This document shows, piece after piece, positions 7,504 to 15,329 of a stretch of DNA of 17,126 bases. This stretch comes from DATBWZ01 sp036514535. Lineage in GTDB: Bacteria > JAMCPX01 > DATBWZ01. The notes beneath the pieces were generated by a model that did no database searches, had not been told where the DNA came from, and saw only the letters and a program-made list of their open reading frames with translations. Position numbers and translations under genes: made by a program. The stretch's first letter is position 1. Every line of letters starts with the position of its first letter. The stretch spans positions 1-17,126 of the forward strand of contig DATBWZ010000055.1 of NCBI GenBank assembly GCA_036514535.1. Direction: 5' to 3'.

Positions 7504-8322
7504 TTATATACAAGTAACCATTTTTGTCCAGTATAATTTTTGTAGTTCCTTTACAGCCTTTTTTGCTGTTCCCATATCCGGGAAAACACCAAATACAGAC
7601 GACCCGCTGCCTGACATACGGGCATCTGCAGCACCTCTATCTATCAATCTTGTTTTTATTTCATTCAGTTCCGGGTATTTTTTCATACTTACAGTCTCAA
7701 GGTCGTTAAAAAGTCTCTCATAAACATTATTTAAGAAATAAATTTTATTTTCTTTATGTGATTCTGTCAAATTAAATCTGACTTTGCTATATGCCCATTT
7801 TGTAGATATTTCAATGCCTGGATAAACAATAACAAACCACCTAACCGGTAAAGATACCGGTGTCAATATCTCACCTTTCCCCTCTGCAACAGCGGAAGGA
7901 GCGGAGTTGATAAAAAATGGGACATCGGCTCCTATACTCTCCCCAAGTTTGGATAGACCTTCTAGTGAAATTCCAGTTTTTAGAAGTCTCTCAAGCCCTT
8001 TGAGCACTGCTGCGGCATCGCTGCTCCCGCCACCAAGGCCTGCACCGACAGGGATTCTTTTTTTTATTATAATCCTTGCTCCCCCATTACAGCCTGTGCC
8101 TCTGAAAAAAGCCTCTGCGGCCTTGTAGGCAAGATTATCCTTGCCCTTTGATAGAGTGGAATTATCACAGCCAATAACTATTCCCTTTCTTATTAATTCT
8201 ATCCAGACGGAATCATACAGAGTGATTTTTTGCATAACCGTTAAAATATTGTGATACCCATCTATCCTTTTTCCTAAAACCTTCAGCACAAGGTTTATCT
8301 TTGCCGGCGCTTTTATCCACAT
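7504..8322 (-). CDS. ispE: 4-diphosphocytidyl-2-C-methyl-D-erythritol kinase
   Basis: A 272-residue GHMP kinase of the non-mevalonate (DOXP/MEP) isoprenoid pathway; it phosphorylates the 2-hydroxyl of CDP-methylerythritol with ATP. The N-terminus MWIKAPAKINLVLKVLGKRIDGYH holds the substrate motif with Lys8. The glycine-rich ATP loop is PVGAGLGGGSSDAAA (91-105), and IGADVPFF supplies the catalytic Asp133. The third GHMP motif is ARMSGSGSSVFGVF near the C-terminus. The length is slightly below the usual 280-300. AAGGAAAAGAG lies upstream of the ATG. It follows the lipM-like gene by 61 bp and precedes spoVG by 24 bp, so it either starts or continues the ispE-pth unit; I see no good promoter in the 61-bp gap. 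Confidence 0.96.
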   Translation of the reverse strand: MWIKAPAKINLVLKVLGKRIDGYHNILTVMQKITLYDSVWIELIRKGIVIGCDNSTLSKGKDNLAYKAAEAFFRGTGCNGGARIIIKKRIPVGAGLGGGSSDAAAVLKGLERLLKTGISLEGLSKLGESIGADVPFFINSAPSAVAEGKGEILTPVSLPVRWFVIVYPGIEISTKWAYSKVRFNLTESHKENKIYFLNNVYERLFNDLETVSMKKYPELNEIKTRLIDRGAADARMSGSGSSVFGVFPDMGTAKKAVKELQKLYWTKMVTCI

Positions 8323-8383
8323 ATTTTATCTCTTTTCCTTACTCCGTTATTCCAAACAGCAAGCCTGGCATCCACCCCTTATT

Positions 8384-9097
8384 TCAATACAATTTTATGC
8401 TAAAATAAGTCTCAAAATTCCTTTTGAGAGCCTTTAGAATGTCAATTTTTGCCAAACCATTAGGAAGAAATTCATAAATCCCTGCCGAACTGGAATTTAA
8501 ATACTCAGCAAACTCGTCACAGGATGAACAATCCGGAAGATTAAAAATTCTGGATGCAAAATAGCTATGGGCTTTTAGCTGTATAGAGCCATGCTGTAAT
8601 ACAGCCTTCTTTCCCCTCCGCTGAGAACTGCCAACTATCTTTCTGCCTTTTACGTGTATTTCGTACGCTGTAATATCTGAAAAACATATATCCGGCTGAC
8701 TATTGCTGCATGCACCTATTTCCGCCTTTATCCCCAGGTCTCTGAATCCATTTATTAACCAGCTGTGCAGATGGAAATAACTCTCCTCAAGGGAGCAGTC
8801 AAACGGTGGTTCGCGCCGGGAGCCGGCAACCAGATAGGAAATATCATCTCCGTGAAGGACTGCCCCGCCGCCGGTTATTCGGTGCACAACATCAATTCCC
8901 AATGCCCTGCTGGCTTCATGGTTTACAACCGAAACAGGCTGATTACGGCCGAGTGAAATGCACCAGGGCTCCCAGGAGTAAAATCTGAGCACCGGAGCAT
9001 GGGTTCCTTTTTCGCATTCGCTGAAAAACATCTGATCTGTCTGCATATTGACAGCGCCGGACGCAACAGTAAACCCGACATATTTCCACTGGCTCAT
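8384..9097 (-). CDS. Lipoate-protein ligase / octanoyltransferase family protein (LipM-like)
   Basis: A 237-residue member of the biotin/lipoate A/B ligase family. Motifs are FYSWEPWCISLGRNQP (39-54), VVHRITGGGAVLHGDDISYLV (70-90) and GRKIVGSSQRR (151-161) with the acyl-binding Lys153, then LQHGSI (167-172). Cys138 (DICFSD) falls where the catalytic Cys of Bacillus LipM lies. This favours an octanoyl-transferase, which moves octanoate from acyl carrier protein to a lipoyl domain, over an ATP-dependent LplA. LplA normally lacks that Cys and has an extra C-terminal domain. The start overlaps the accC stop as ATGA, so it is the last gene of the acc cluster. The Cys alignment is by eye. Confidence 0.87.
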   Translation of the reverse strand: MSQWKYVGFTVASGAVNMQTDQMFFSECEKGTHAPVLRFYSWEPWCISLGRNQPVSVVNHEASRALGIDVVHRITGGGAVLHGDDISYLVAGSRREPPFDCSLEESYFHLHSWLINGFRDLGIKAEIGACSNSQPDICFSDITAYEIHVKGRKIVGSSQRRGKKAVLQHGSIQLKAHSYFASRIFNLPDCSSCDEFAEYLNSSSAGIYEFLPNGLAKIDILKALKRNFETYFSIKLY

Positions 9098-10440
9098 TTT
9101 TGTTTCAGTATGGTATTCTCAAGGAAGCGCGTATTGAAATTGCCATTTGCAAATTCCGCATGCTCAAATATTTTGATCAGCAACGATAAATTTGTCTGAA
9201 TTCCTTCAACAATGCATTCCTTTAAGGCACGAAGCATCCTTATTCTTGCCTCTTCTCTGCTTTTTCCGCGTGATATAATTTTGGCAATCAGAGAATCATA
9301 GAAGGATGGAACCTCGTATCCGGAATAAAGAGCGGAATCAACCCTTACACCATATCCTCCAGGCGGAACAAAAAGAGCAACCTTGCCGGGACAGGGCGAC
9401 ATTTTGACCGGATCCTCGGCATTTACTCTTGCTTCAAAACTGTGGCCATTCAATGGCACATTTTTCTGTTCCAAACTCAGTCTTTTTCCGGATGCAACAA
9501 GTATCTGCTCTCTTATAATATCAATACCGGTTATAGATTCGGTTACCGGATGTTCCACCTGAAGTCTCGCATTTACCTCAAGAAAATAAAAATCGCCATT
9601 CTCAAGCAGGAGAAACTCTACAGTTCCTGCATTTGTATAACCCGCCGCCTTTGCAAGGGCTATGCTGGATTCAACAAGCCTTGTTCTGACAGCAGGACTA
9701 ACCGCAGACGAAGGCGACTCCTCTATCAGTTTCTGGAACCGCCGCTGCACCGAACACTCGCGATCCCACAGTGAAATTATATTCCCGTGTTCATCGGCAA
9801 GGATCTGGATCTCAACATGCTTTGCATTATCAAAATACTTCTCAATATATATACTACCGTCGCCGAAAGCAGCCTTTGCTTCTGCACGGGAAATATTTGA
9901 AGCTGCTGACAATTCATCTTCGTTTCGGACAATTTTCATTCCCCGTCCGCCGCCGCCTGCAGCAGCCTTAAGAAGCACAGGATACCCTACTGTCTCTGCC
10001 ATTTTTGCGAGTTCTTTATTATCCTCCACCGATTCCCTGCTGCCGGAAACCACCGGCACCCCTGCCTTCTGCGCAATTTCCCGCGCCCTTAGCTTATTCC
10101 CGAGGGACTCAATCACTTCTGTCCGCGGGCCGATAAACTTTACGCCCACACTCTCACAGGCGCTGGCAAAATTGGCATCCTCTGCAAGAAAGCCGTACCC
10201 TGGATGCACAGCATCCGCTTTGCTGAGATCCACAGCGCTCATTATTGCCGGAATACTCAGATAACTATCTCTTGCTTGCGGAGGCCCTATGCAGACCTTC
10301 TCGTCAGCAAGTCTTGCGGGAAGGGATGCCGCATCAGCTTGTGAATAAGCAAGCACTGTTCGGATTCCCAGCTCCCTGCAGGTGCGGATAATCCTGAGGG
10401 CAATCTCTCCCCTGTTGGGTATCAATACCTTCTTAAACAT
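9094..10440 (-). CDS. accC: Biotin carboxylase subunit of acetyl-CoA carboxylase
   Basis: A 448-residue ATP-grasp enzyme that carboxylates biotin on AccB with bicarbonate and ATP, the first half-reaction of fatty-acid synthesis. The N-terminal domain begins FKKVLIPNRGEIALRIIR. HPGYGFLAED (79-88) follows. The ATP-grasp core has the glycine loop AAAGGGGRGMKIV (159-171), RRFQKLIEESPS (233-244), Glu275, and EVNARLQVEHPVTE (288-301) with Glu288, Asn290 and Arg292. The biotin-binding Arg338 is present in HSFEARVNAEDP, where many homologues have ECR rather than EAR. The length is standard. It starts 6 bp after accB and its stop overlaps the next gene. Single-domain length and pairing with accB point to acetyl-CoA carboxylase rather than pyruvate carboxylase. 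Confidence 0.96.
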   Translation of the reverse strand: MFKKVLIPNRGEIALRIIRTCRELGIRTVLAYSQADAASLPARLADEKVCIGPPQARDSYLSIPAIMSAVDLSKADAVHPGYGFLAEDANFASACESVGVKFIGPRTEVIESLGNKLRAREIAQKAGVPVVSGSRESVEDNKELAKMAETVGYPVLLKAAAGGGGRGMKIVRNEDELSAASNISRAEAKAAFGDGSIYIEKYFDNAKHVEIQILADEHGNIISLWDRECSVQRRFQKLIEESPSSAVSPAVRTRLVESSIALAKAAGYTNAGTVEFLLLENGDFYFLEVNARLQVEHPVTESITGIDIIREQILVASGKRLSLEQKNVPLNGHSFEARVNAEDPVKMSPCPGKVALFVPPGGYGVRVDSALYSGYEVPSFYDSLIAKIISRGKSREEARIRMLRALKECIVEGIQTNLSLLIKIFEHAEFANGNFNTRFLENTILKQK

Positions 10441-10446
10441 ATTAAT

Positions 10447-10902
10447 CTATTCTATCTCTTCTGCGGGTTCTATAAGAAATAGAGGCTCACCGAATTCAAC
10501 AGCCTCCCCGTTGTTTTTCAGAATCTGAACAACCTTACCCGAAATTTCCGCCTCAATCTCATTCATCAGTTTCATTGCTTCCACTATGCACAGAGTCTGC
10601 CCTTTTTTCACAATCCCTCCGGTGTTCACAAATGGAGCCGCATCCGGTGACGGAGCCATGTAAAATGTCCCGACAAAGGGAGAGTTGAGTGCATAGAGAT
10701 TCTTTGATTCCTTAAGATTTTTAGCCTCTGCATCTAAATTCTTTTTTTGCTCCTTATCATTAATTGCCATTATAGACTGCCCAACCTCGCCAGGCAGCCG
10801 AACTGTTCTTTTGACCCTTATCTTTTCAGGACTGAATTCAATTTCTTCAATATCCGTATCTTTCATCATAGCAATTATTTTAAGAAGATCTTTAAAATCC
10901 AT
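10447..10902 (-). CDS. accB: Biotin carboxyl carrier protein of acetyl-CoA carboxylase
   Basis: A 151-residue carrier whose biotinylated lysine shuttles carboxyl groups from AccC to the carboxyltransferase. Residues 1-35 are the family's N-terminal helix region (FKDLLKIIAMMKDTDIEEIEF). Residues 36-70 form a charged linker without the long Ala/Pro stretch of E. coli. Residues 71-148 are the biotinyl domain: SPFVGTFYMAPSPDAAPFV, then IVEAMKLMNEIEAE with biotin attached at Lys111. The presence of the thumb-like segment (APSPDAAPFV) favours acetyl-CoA carboxylase over other biotin carriers. A GAGGTG site precedes the ATG. It lies 3 bp after the aminopeptidase gene and 6 bp before accC. Confidence 0.96.
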   Translation of the reverse strand: MDFKDLLKIIAMMKDTDIEEIEFSPEKIRVKRTVRLPGEVGQSIMAINDKEQKKNLDAEAKNLKESKNLYALNSPFVGTFYMAPSPDAAPFVNTGGIVKKGQTLCIVEAMKLMNEIEAEISGKVVQILKNNGEAVEFGEPLFLIEPAEEIE

Positions 10903-10905
10903 AAT

Positions 10906-12015
10906 TCACCTCAGTATCTCTAATTCCTTGGAGAGATTTGTCAGCACTTTTGCCCCATGTTTTTCAACAACCACCATATCCTCAAGCCTGACTCCGCCCC
11001 AGCCAGGAATATATACGCCTGGTTCAATAGTAAAAACCATTCCCTCTTCAAGAACCACATCGGAACGGATAGAAATTACCGGCGGTTCATGCACTGCAAG
11101 GCCTATACCATGCCCGAGACCATGCCCAAAATACTTTGCAAGCCCCTTTTTCTTAAGAAATCCCCTCGTAAGTGCATCCACTTCTGATGCCTTAACCCCG
11201 GCTTTTATCTTTTCAATAGCATAAAGTCTTGCATCATTAACTGCGGTGTATACAAATTTTTGCTTTGGCGCAACCTTTTTAAACACAAATGTAAGCGTTT
11301 CATCCGAACAGTATCCATTGAACCGCGCACCGAAATCTACTATAATCAAATCGCCTGCCTTTAGTTTTCTTTTGCCAGGTTTTCCATGGGGCATAGATGT
11401 CCTGTTTCCAAAGAGCACAATTACCTCAAAAGAAAGCGCGTTATCGCCCCGCTTCTTCATTTCGCACTCAAGTTCGGTGGCAACTTCACGTTCGGTAACT
11501 CCTTCCTTAAACAGGTGCATAACGTTCAGGAGGCTGTTCTCAGAAATATTTATTGCTCTTTTAATACTCGCCAACTCTTCTGAATCTTTTACCGCCCGCA
11601 ATGACAACAGTTCAGTAATCAACGGTTTAAAACGCACACCCCTTGCCCTGCGCTTTAGTATCAGAGAAAGACTGAGTGTTATAGCATCTGACTCCACACC
11701 TGCATGTTTAATTCCATCAGCGCCGATAAAGCTGCAAATATCCAACATTCCAATATCGCCCTTTTTTATTCTTGCTCCATGAACCTCGCCAATAGCCTGT
11801 TCTCTATATCGCGAATCTGTAAACAAAAAATTACTGCCGGATTTACAGACAAGCACCCCTGAATCTCCGGTAAATCCAGTCAGGTATCTGATATTCTCCG
11901 GAGAAAAAAATAAAATAACATCAAGGTTTTTTTTGTTCAATAATTCCTTAACCTTTAAAATTCGCTTGTTGTATGGATTTTTGAATGCCATTGATTTGCC
12001 GATTATTTCAGCCAC
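10906..12015 (-). CDS. M24-family Xaa-Pro aminopeptidase (PepP/PepQ-like)
   Basis: A 369-residue 'pita-bread' metallopeptidase that removes N-terminal residues before proline. Residues 15-140 are the creatinase-type N-terminal domain (LDVILFFSPENIRYLTGFTGDSGVL). Residues 148-360 are the catalytic domain with all five metal ligands: Asp227 (VDFGARFNGYCSDETLTF), Asp238, His302 (GHGLGHGIGLAVHE), Glu331 (FTIEPGVYI) and Glu345 (GGVRLED). The first in-frame start is a GTG at 12015 that overlaps the TPR gene. An ATG at 11991 would drop eight residues and is equally possible. In Bacillus and many other genomes this gene precedes efp-accB-accC; here it is 3 bp from accB with no efp between. Exact substrate preference is not readable from sequence. 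Confidence 0.92.
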   Translation of the reverse strand: MAEIIGKSMAFKNPYNKRILKVKELLNKKNLDVILFFSPENIRYLTGFTGDSGVLVCKSGSNFLFTDSRYREQAIGEVHGARIKKGDIGMLDICSFIGADGIKHAGVESDAITLSLSLILKRRARGVRFKPLITELLSLRAVKDSEELASIKRAINISENSLLNVMHLFKEGVTEREVATELECEMKKRGDNALSFEVIVLFGNRTSMPHGKPGKRKLKAGDLIIVDFGARFNGYCSDETLTFVFKKVAPKQKFVYTAVNDARLYAIEKIKAGVKASEVDALTRGFLKKKGLAKYFGHGLGHGIGLAVHEPPVISIRSDVVLEEGMVFTIEPGVYIPGWGGVRLEDMVVVEKHGAKVLTNLSKELEILR

Positions 12016-13087
12016 CCTTTTTGATCTTGTCCAGCCAGGCGCTAAGGGTTTTTATATTCTCTGTCACCTTTATCTGGGTAACATCCGTGCCTGTTTTTTG
12101 GGCTGTTGACATTTGGGATTGTATAAACTTGATCCTATCCTTTATTCCCGCATCATCCGAATGCGATTCAAGCAATTCAGAATAAACCTTCAGCGCCCTG
12201 TCAAGATAGCCCTGCTGTACATAGAGGTCCGCCAGGGATTTTAGAGAAGATACTGTTTGTTGTTCAGGGTGCCCGCCTTTTTTGTCATATGTTTGGTTAA
12301 CCTTGGGAGCATCAGTATCTTTACTAATCTTTGGCAATTCCGGGGGACGTTCAGTGACAGTCTGAGAAGAATGCGCTTGCCCTACCTGCATCGACTGATG
12401 TGATTCCAATATAGGGTTGGGGGCCGCTTTTTCTCCAGAATGCGGTGGCTCTTCCGCTGCCTTTATCTCAGATGTTTTCTCCGCTTTTGGTGCGGATGGA
12501 AGCACTTCCTCCTTTATCTGCCGGGCTGGGGCTGGTTCTGCTTTTTTAACCATATCCGCTGCTGGCAATGTTGCCTTAATTTCCGCTTTTAAATCAGGCG
12601 CAGGCCTTCCTTCTGCCTTTTCTGCCTGCTCTGCAACCGGCTTGTGAACCTCAGCGGACTTCTCAGATACGGATGGTTTTATCTTTGCTTTAGCATCCGG
12701 ATCGTTGGGGTTTAATGTGAGAACAATTCCCCAGACCTTCTGCGACTCGCTGACATTGCCATCATGCTCCAGAATCTGAGCAAGTATCTTCTGGGCATCA
12801 ATATTCTCCGGGTTTGCCTTTATCACCCTCCTGATTTCCTCTCCCGTTTCCTTAAACATATTCTTTTCAAAGTAGCATTTGCTCAGAATAAGTCTTCCGC
12901 TGACATAATTAGAATTGTATTTCAAACCATCAAGTGCTACCTTGACAGCCTCATCAATCATACCGGCCTTGCGGTAAGCATCCGCAAGGGGCACAAAGGC
13001 TTTGCTTTTTGGGTCTTTAATGAGTGCGGCTAAATATTTATCAACCTCAGGTGGAAGATCCCCCTTTTTTTCACCCTTCTCCGGCAT
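12008..13087 (-). CDS. TPR-repeat protein with long Ala/Pro/Glu-rich linker
   Basis: A 359-residue protein with about three tetratricopeptide repeats at the N-terminus (residues 12-135, for example AFVPLADAYRKAGMIDEAVKVALDGLKYN). A low-complexity linker rich in Lys, Ala, Pro and Glu follows (about 139-285). One further TPR lies near the C-terminus (LKSLADLYVQQGYLDRALKVYSELL), ending in NIKTLSAWLDKIKKGG. There is no signal peptide, so it is probably cytoplasmic; TPRs mediate protein-protein contacts. The partner is unknown. The C-terminal 'TLSAWLDKI' helix reminds me of a conserved tail in TPR proteins of deltaproteobacterial-type genomes, but I cannot verify this. It is the first gene of the pepP-accBC-lipM run. 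No clear Shine-Dalgarno precedes the ATG. Confidence 0.85.
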   Translation of the reverse strand: MPEKGEKKGDLPPEVDKYLAALIKDPKSKAFVPLADAYRKAGMIDEAVKVALDGLKYNSNYVSGRLILSKCYFEKNMFKETGEEIRRVIKANPENIDAQKILAQILEHDGNVSESQKVWGIVLTLNPNDPDAKAKIKPSVSEKSAEVHKPVAEQAEKAEGRPAPDLKAEIKATLPAADMVKKAEPAPARQIKEEVLPSAPKAEKTSEIKAAEEPPHSGEKAAPNPILESHQSMQVGQAHSSQTVTERPPELPKISKDTDAPKVNQTYDKKGGHPEQQTVSSLKSLADLYVQQGYLDRALKVYSELLESHSDDAGIKDRIKFIQSQMSTAQKTGTDVTQIKVTENIKTLSAWLDKIKKGG

Positions 13088-13094
13088 AGTTTAA

Positions 13095-13123
13095 ATTTTC
13101 TCACATAGACGGAAATAAGTCAA
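13095..13123 (-). promoter_or_regulatory. Possible sigma-70 promoter for the TPR-pepP-accBC unit
   Basis: TTGACT (13123-13118), a 17-base spacer and GAAAAT (13100-13095) on the minus strand. The -35 is good and the -10 is weak (4 of 6). The -10 ends only 7 bases before the ATG, so transcription from here would give a leaderless or nearly leaderless mRNA. That agrees with the absence of a ribosome site before the TPR gene. It lies in the only upstream gap of this block. Confidence 0.35.
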
Positions 13124-13139
13124 GGAAATGAAGGAATTG

Positions 13140-13167
13140 ATAGGGGCAATTCATGAATTGCCCCTAT
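13140..13167. repeat. Perfect 28-bp palindrome centred on CATG
   Basis: The arm ATAGGGGCAATTCA is followed without a loop by its exact reverse complement. It is intergenic, between the large lipoprotein gene and the TPR gene. No T-tract follows it on the minus strand, so it is not a standard intrinsic terminator. It shares the core ATTCATGAAT and the flanking G/C runs with the element at 16876-16895. It resembles REP-like palindromes dispersed in many environmental genomes. Confidence 0.85.
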
Positions 13168-13194
13168 GCTAAAATAGCACACTTTTTATTGCAG

Positions 13195-15258
13195 TTAATC
13201 TATTGTTCCGGTGGCGCCAAACTTGAATTTTATATCCGCGCAGGCACCCACTTTATAACTTACATCTACTGTAACAGCGGCTATGTCCAGCGGATTAGTG
13301 TCCCCAGGTGTATTATCATAAAGATAAACCCAGAACTCTGTGTAACCGAGGAACATGGTGCTCGGAAAAGCAACATCGGTATCGCCGAGAATCTTTCCCT
13401 TGTCCGTAGTTACTTTAATGCTTGTAGTGTCATTCAACGGATTGAGATTGATATCCGCCAGGATTATTTTGAACCATTGACTGCCACCATCGGGAATCGC
13501 AAAGCCACCCGGTGTTATATTTGCGAACGCAGCGCCACTCGTAAACAGTATTTTTATGGGCTTCCAGATTAATGTACTGCTGTCCCATCTGCCGTTGGGG
13601 CTATTGAAAATACCTGTTGTATTCCCCTGAACATTTGCATCCCAGAAGGATTCAGCATCATTCCATATTCCATCGCCATTTGCATCCACGAATGGCTCAC
13701 CTGCATCCCGCTGTCCATTTGCATTATCATCAATAAAATATTCGCCTGCATTAAAAATTCCGTTTCCTTCGGTCACACCATTATCTCCAGACGGGTCAGC
13801 CACATCATCGCTTCCAGCCCAGAGGTATTCATTCACATCGTCAATCACCCCATTTGAATTATCATCCACTCCTGCAAATCCATAACCTCCGTCCGCACCT
13901 TTTGCGCCAGGCTCATACGGGTCATAGACCTGATCAACGCCAGCATCAAGAAAGCGCTCCGGCGGATCGTAACGCCCATCGCTATCACTGTCAGTAAACA
14001 CTTCCTTATCATCCCACTTTCCATTATCATTTGTATCAATAAAGGGTTCTGATATATCAGTGTAATTTTCTCCTGTATCGTAAACACCATTGCCATTTTT
14101 ATCCTCAAAACCTTCTTCTCCGAGAGTCATAACGATTATGGTTAATAGGCCGTCGCCGGGGTTCCTGACTATTTTAGGGGTTAATTCATCATCATCCCAA
14201 GAACGCTCAGGCTGCCTGTTTCCAAAAGCATCTGTTACCTCATATTCATAGAAAGTGGATGGCTTCACATTTCTTGGCGCTGGGCCCTGCGTTATAATAT
14301 CTGCGGTAGCCTGGCCATAAGGATTGGTCAATCCACTTGTAACTATTGCTCCTGCCTCAGTAAAGAACGATACCGTTGTATTCTCCGGAACCGGATTGCC
14401 AAACCTGTCCGCAACAAAAGCGGTTATAACACCCTTTTCTCCGTAGCATGACAGCCCCGGGAGGTTCAAGGTATTCGTAGCAACACTAAGATGGGTATAA
14501 TTAGGTGTGGCGCCGCCAATGGATACATTTGAAGACGAACTGGATATAACCACTGGAGGAGGTCCGGGGTTTAAAGTCGCTGTCGCAATAATTGTCACTG
14601 GACCGGCCTTTGTCCCGCTCTGAAGAAATGTGATTGCTTCTCCATTTACTGTACCTATTGTGGATGGGGAGACAATCTCGCCCCCGCCAGGACCCACCAG
14701 ACTAAAACTAACCGTTGTTCCATCAGCAATAGCCTGTCCATTGGCATCCTGCACCATAAACTTTATTGTTGATATTTCTATTCCGCCGGACCCTTTCACA
14801 GCAATCACTGTAGGATCTGCAGAAACAAATTGAATGGTTCCTGCAGAGGTTGACGGCACTATGGTAATGTTTACGCTTCCGGTTGCAGTGCCTGAGGTAA
14901 TATTCACTGTAGCAGCGCCTGACGTTGCTCCTGCGGTAAATGTTGCAGTGGCTTTTCCGCCGGTAGTGCTTGCCTGTGGAGTAACAACAGCCCCTGACAT
15001 GGCGGTTGAAAAATTAACAACCGTGCCGTCAGGGACATTCTGGTTGCTGGCATCACGCACTATGGCTTCTACAGTGCTTGTCCCGTTAACGGTAATTGTT
15101 GCCGGGGTTGCAGTAGCCGTAATGGATGCTGGCTGGCCGGTACTGCCGCCTCCTCCGCCGCCACCGCCTCCTGTTGTAGAGGTTGTTTCTTTTGGAGCAC
15201 AGGAAAAATAAAGAACAAGAGAAAAGCCAACAATTAAAATCTTATAAATTTTTTTCAT
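13195..15258 (-). CDS. Large surface lipoprotein: Big-1-type Ig domains plus EF-hand-like Ca2+ repeats
   Basis: A 687-residue exported lipoprotein. The signal peptide (1-19) ends in a lipobox-like LYFSC, so Cys20 is the likely lipid anchor, followed by a nine-glycine tether (30-38). Ig-like (bacterial Ig, Big-1/invasin type) domains lie at about 44-133, 142-247 and 256-380, each with the D-x-x-x-x-PVPDGTxVxF pattern (for example DRFGNPVPENTTVSFF). Residues 383-560 hold at least six Asp/Asn/Gly loops with EF-hand or dockerin-like spacing (DKNGNGVYDTGE, DTNDNGKWDDKE, DSDSDGRYDPPE, DDNANGQRDAGE, DANGDGIWNDAE). These precede a short NGRWDSSTLIWKPI link and a final beta domain (565-687). A structural or adhesive cell-surface role stabilised by Ca2+ is the likely reading. 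GGAGGG precedes the ATG. It has its own promoter at 15282-15310. Exact function is unknown. Confidence 0.88.
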   Translation of the reverse strand: MKKIYKILIVGFSLVLYFSCAPKETTSTTGGGGGGGGGSTGQPASITATATPATITVNGTSTVEAIVRDASNQNVPDGTVVNFSTAMSGAVVTPQASTTGGKATATFTAGATSGAATVNITSGTATGSVNITIVPSTSAGTIQFVSADPTVIAVKGSGGIEISTIKFMVQDANGQAIADGTTVSFSLVGPGGGEIVSPSTIGTVNGEAITFLQSGTKAGPVTIIATATLNPGPPPVVISSSSSNVSIGGATPNYTHLSVATNTLNLPGLSCYGEKGVITAFVADRFGNPVPENTTVSFFTEAGAIVTSGLTNPYGQATADIITQGPAPRNVKPSTFYEYEVTDAFGNRQPERSWDDDELTPKIVRNPGDGLLTIIVMTLGEEGFEDKNGNGVYDTGENYTDISEPFIDTNDNGKWDDKEVFTDSDSDGRYDPPERFLDAGVDQVYDPYEPGAKGADGGYGFAGVDDNSNGVIDDVNEYLWAGSDDVADPSGDNGVTEGNGIFNAGEYFIDDNANGQRDAGEPFVDANGDGIWNDAESFWDANVQGNTTGIFNSPNGRWDSSTLIWKPIKILFTSGAAFANITPGGFAIPDGGSQWFKIILADINLNPLNDTTSIKVTTDKGKILGDTDVAFPSTMFLGYTEFWVYLYDNTPGDTNPLDIAAVTVDVSYKVGACADIKFKFGATGTID
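13579..14112 (-). repeat. Coding block of EF-hand-like Asp/Asn/Gly repeats
   Basis: This region encodes residues 383-560 of the lipoprotein. The loops follow the pattern D-x-[ND]-x-[ND]-G-x-x-[DN]-x-x-E, as in calcium-binding loops, with linkers such as EPFIDT and EPFVDA. The units are diverged at the DNA level, so the repeat is old rather than a fresh tandem duplication. Confidence 0.75.
15145..15171 (-). repeat. GGN trinucleotide run encoding nine glycines
   Basis: Nine consecutive GGN codons directly after the lipidated N-terminus of the large lipoprotein. They encode a flexible tether. Runs of this kind can change length by replication slippage in units of one codon. Confidence 0.85.
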
Positions 15259-15281
15259 TTAGCCCTCCGTAATTGAGGAAA

Positions 15282-15310
15282 AATATACCACAAATTCAAG
15301 TGATTGTCAA
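15282..15310 (-). promoter_or_regulatory. Near-consensus sigma-70 promoter for the large lipoprotein
   Basis: TTGACA (15310-15305), a 17-base spacer and TATATT (15287-15282) on the minus strand: a perfect -35 and a -10 with one mismatch. Transcription should start near 15275, a short leader before GGAGGG and the ATG at 15258. It begins 20 bp after the stop of the upstream small gene, so the lipoprotein is transcribed separately from aroB. Confidence 0.8.
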
Positions 15311-15329
15311 GCCGCTGGTAAACACGGTT

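Noticed and set aside
13167..13179. Hairpin TGCTA-AAA-TAGCA as terminator of the large lipoprotein gene
   Set aside because: The 5-bp stem is followed by T residues only on the plus strand, where no gene ends. On the minus strand no T-tract follows.
14834..15211. Plus-strand 125-residue Val/Pro-rich reading
   Set aside because: It is the antisense of the first Ig-like domains and the poly-Gly tether; the composition results from GGN and Ala/Thr/Val codons on the other strand.
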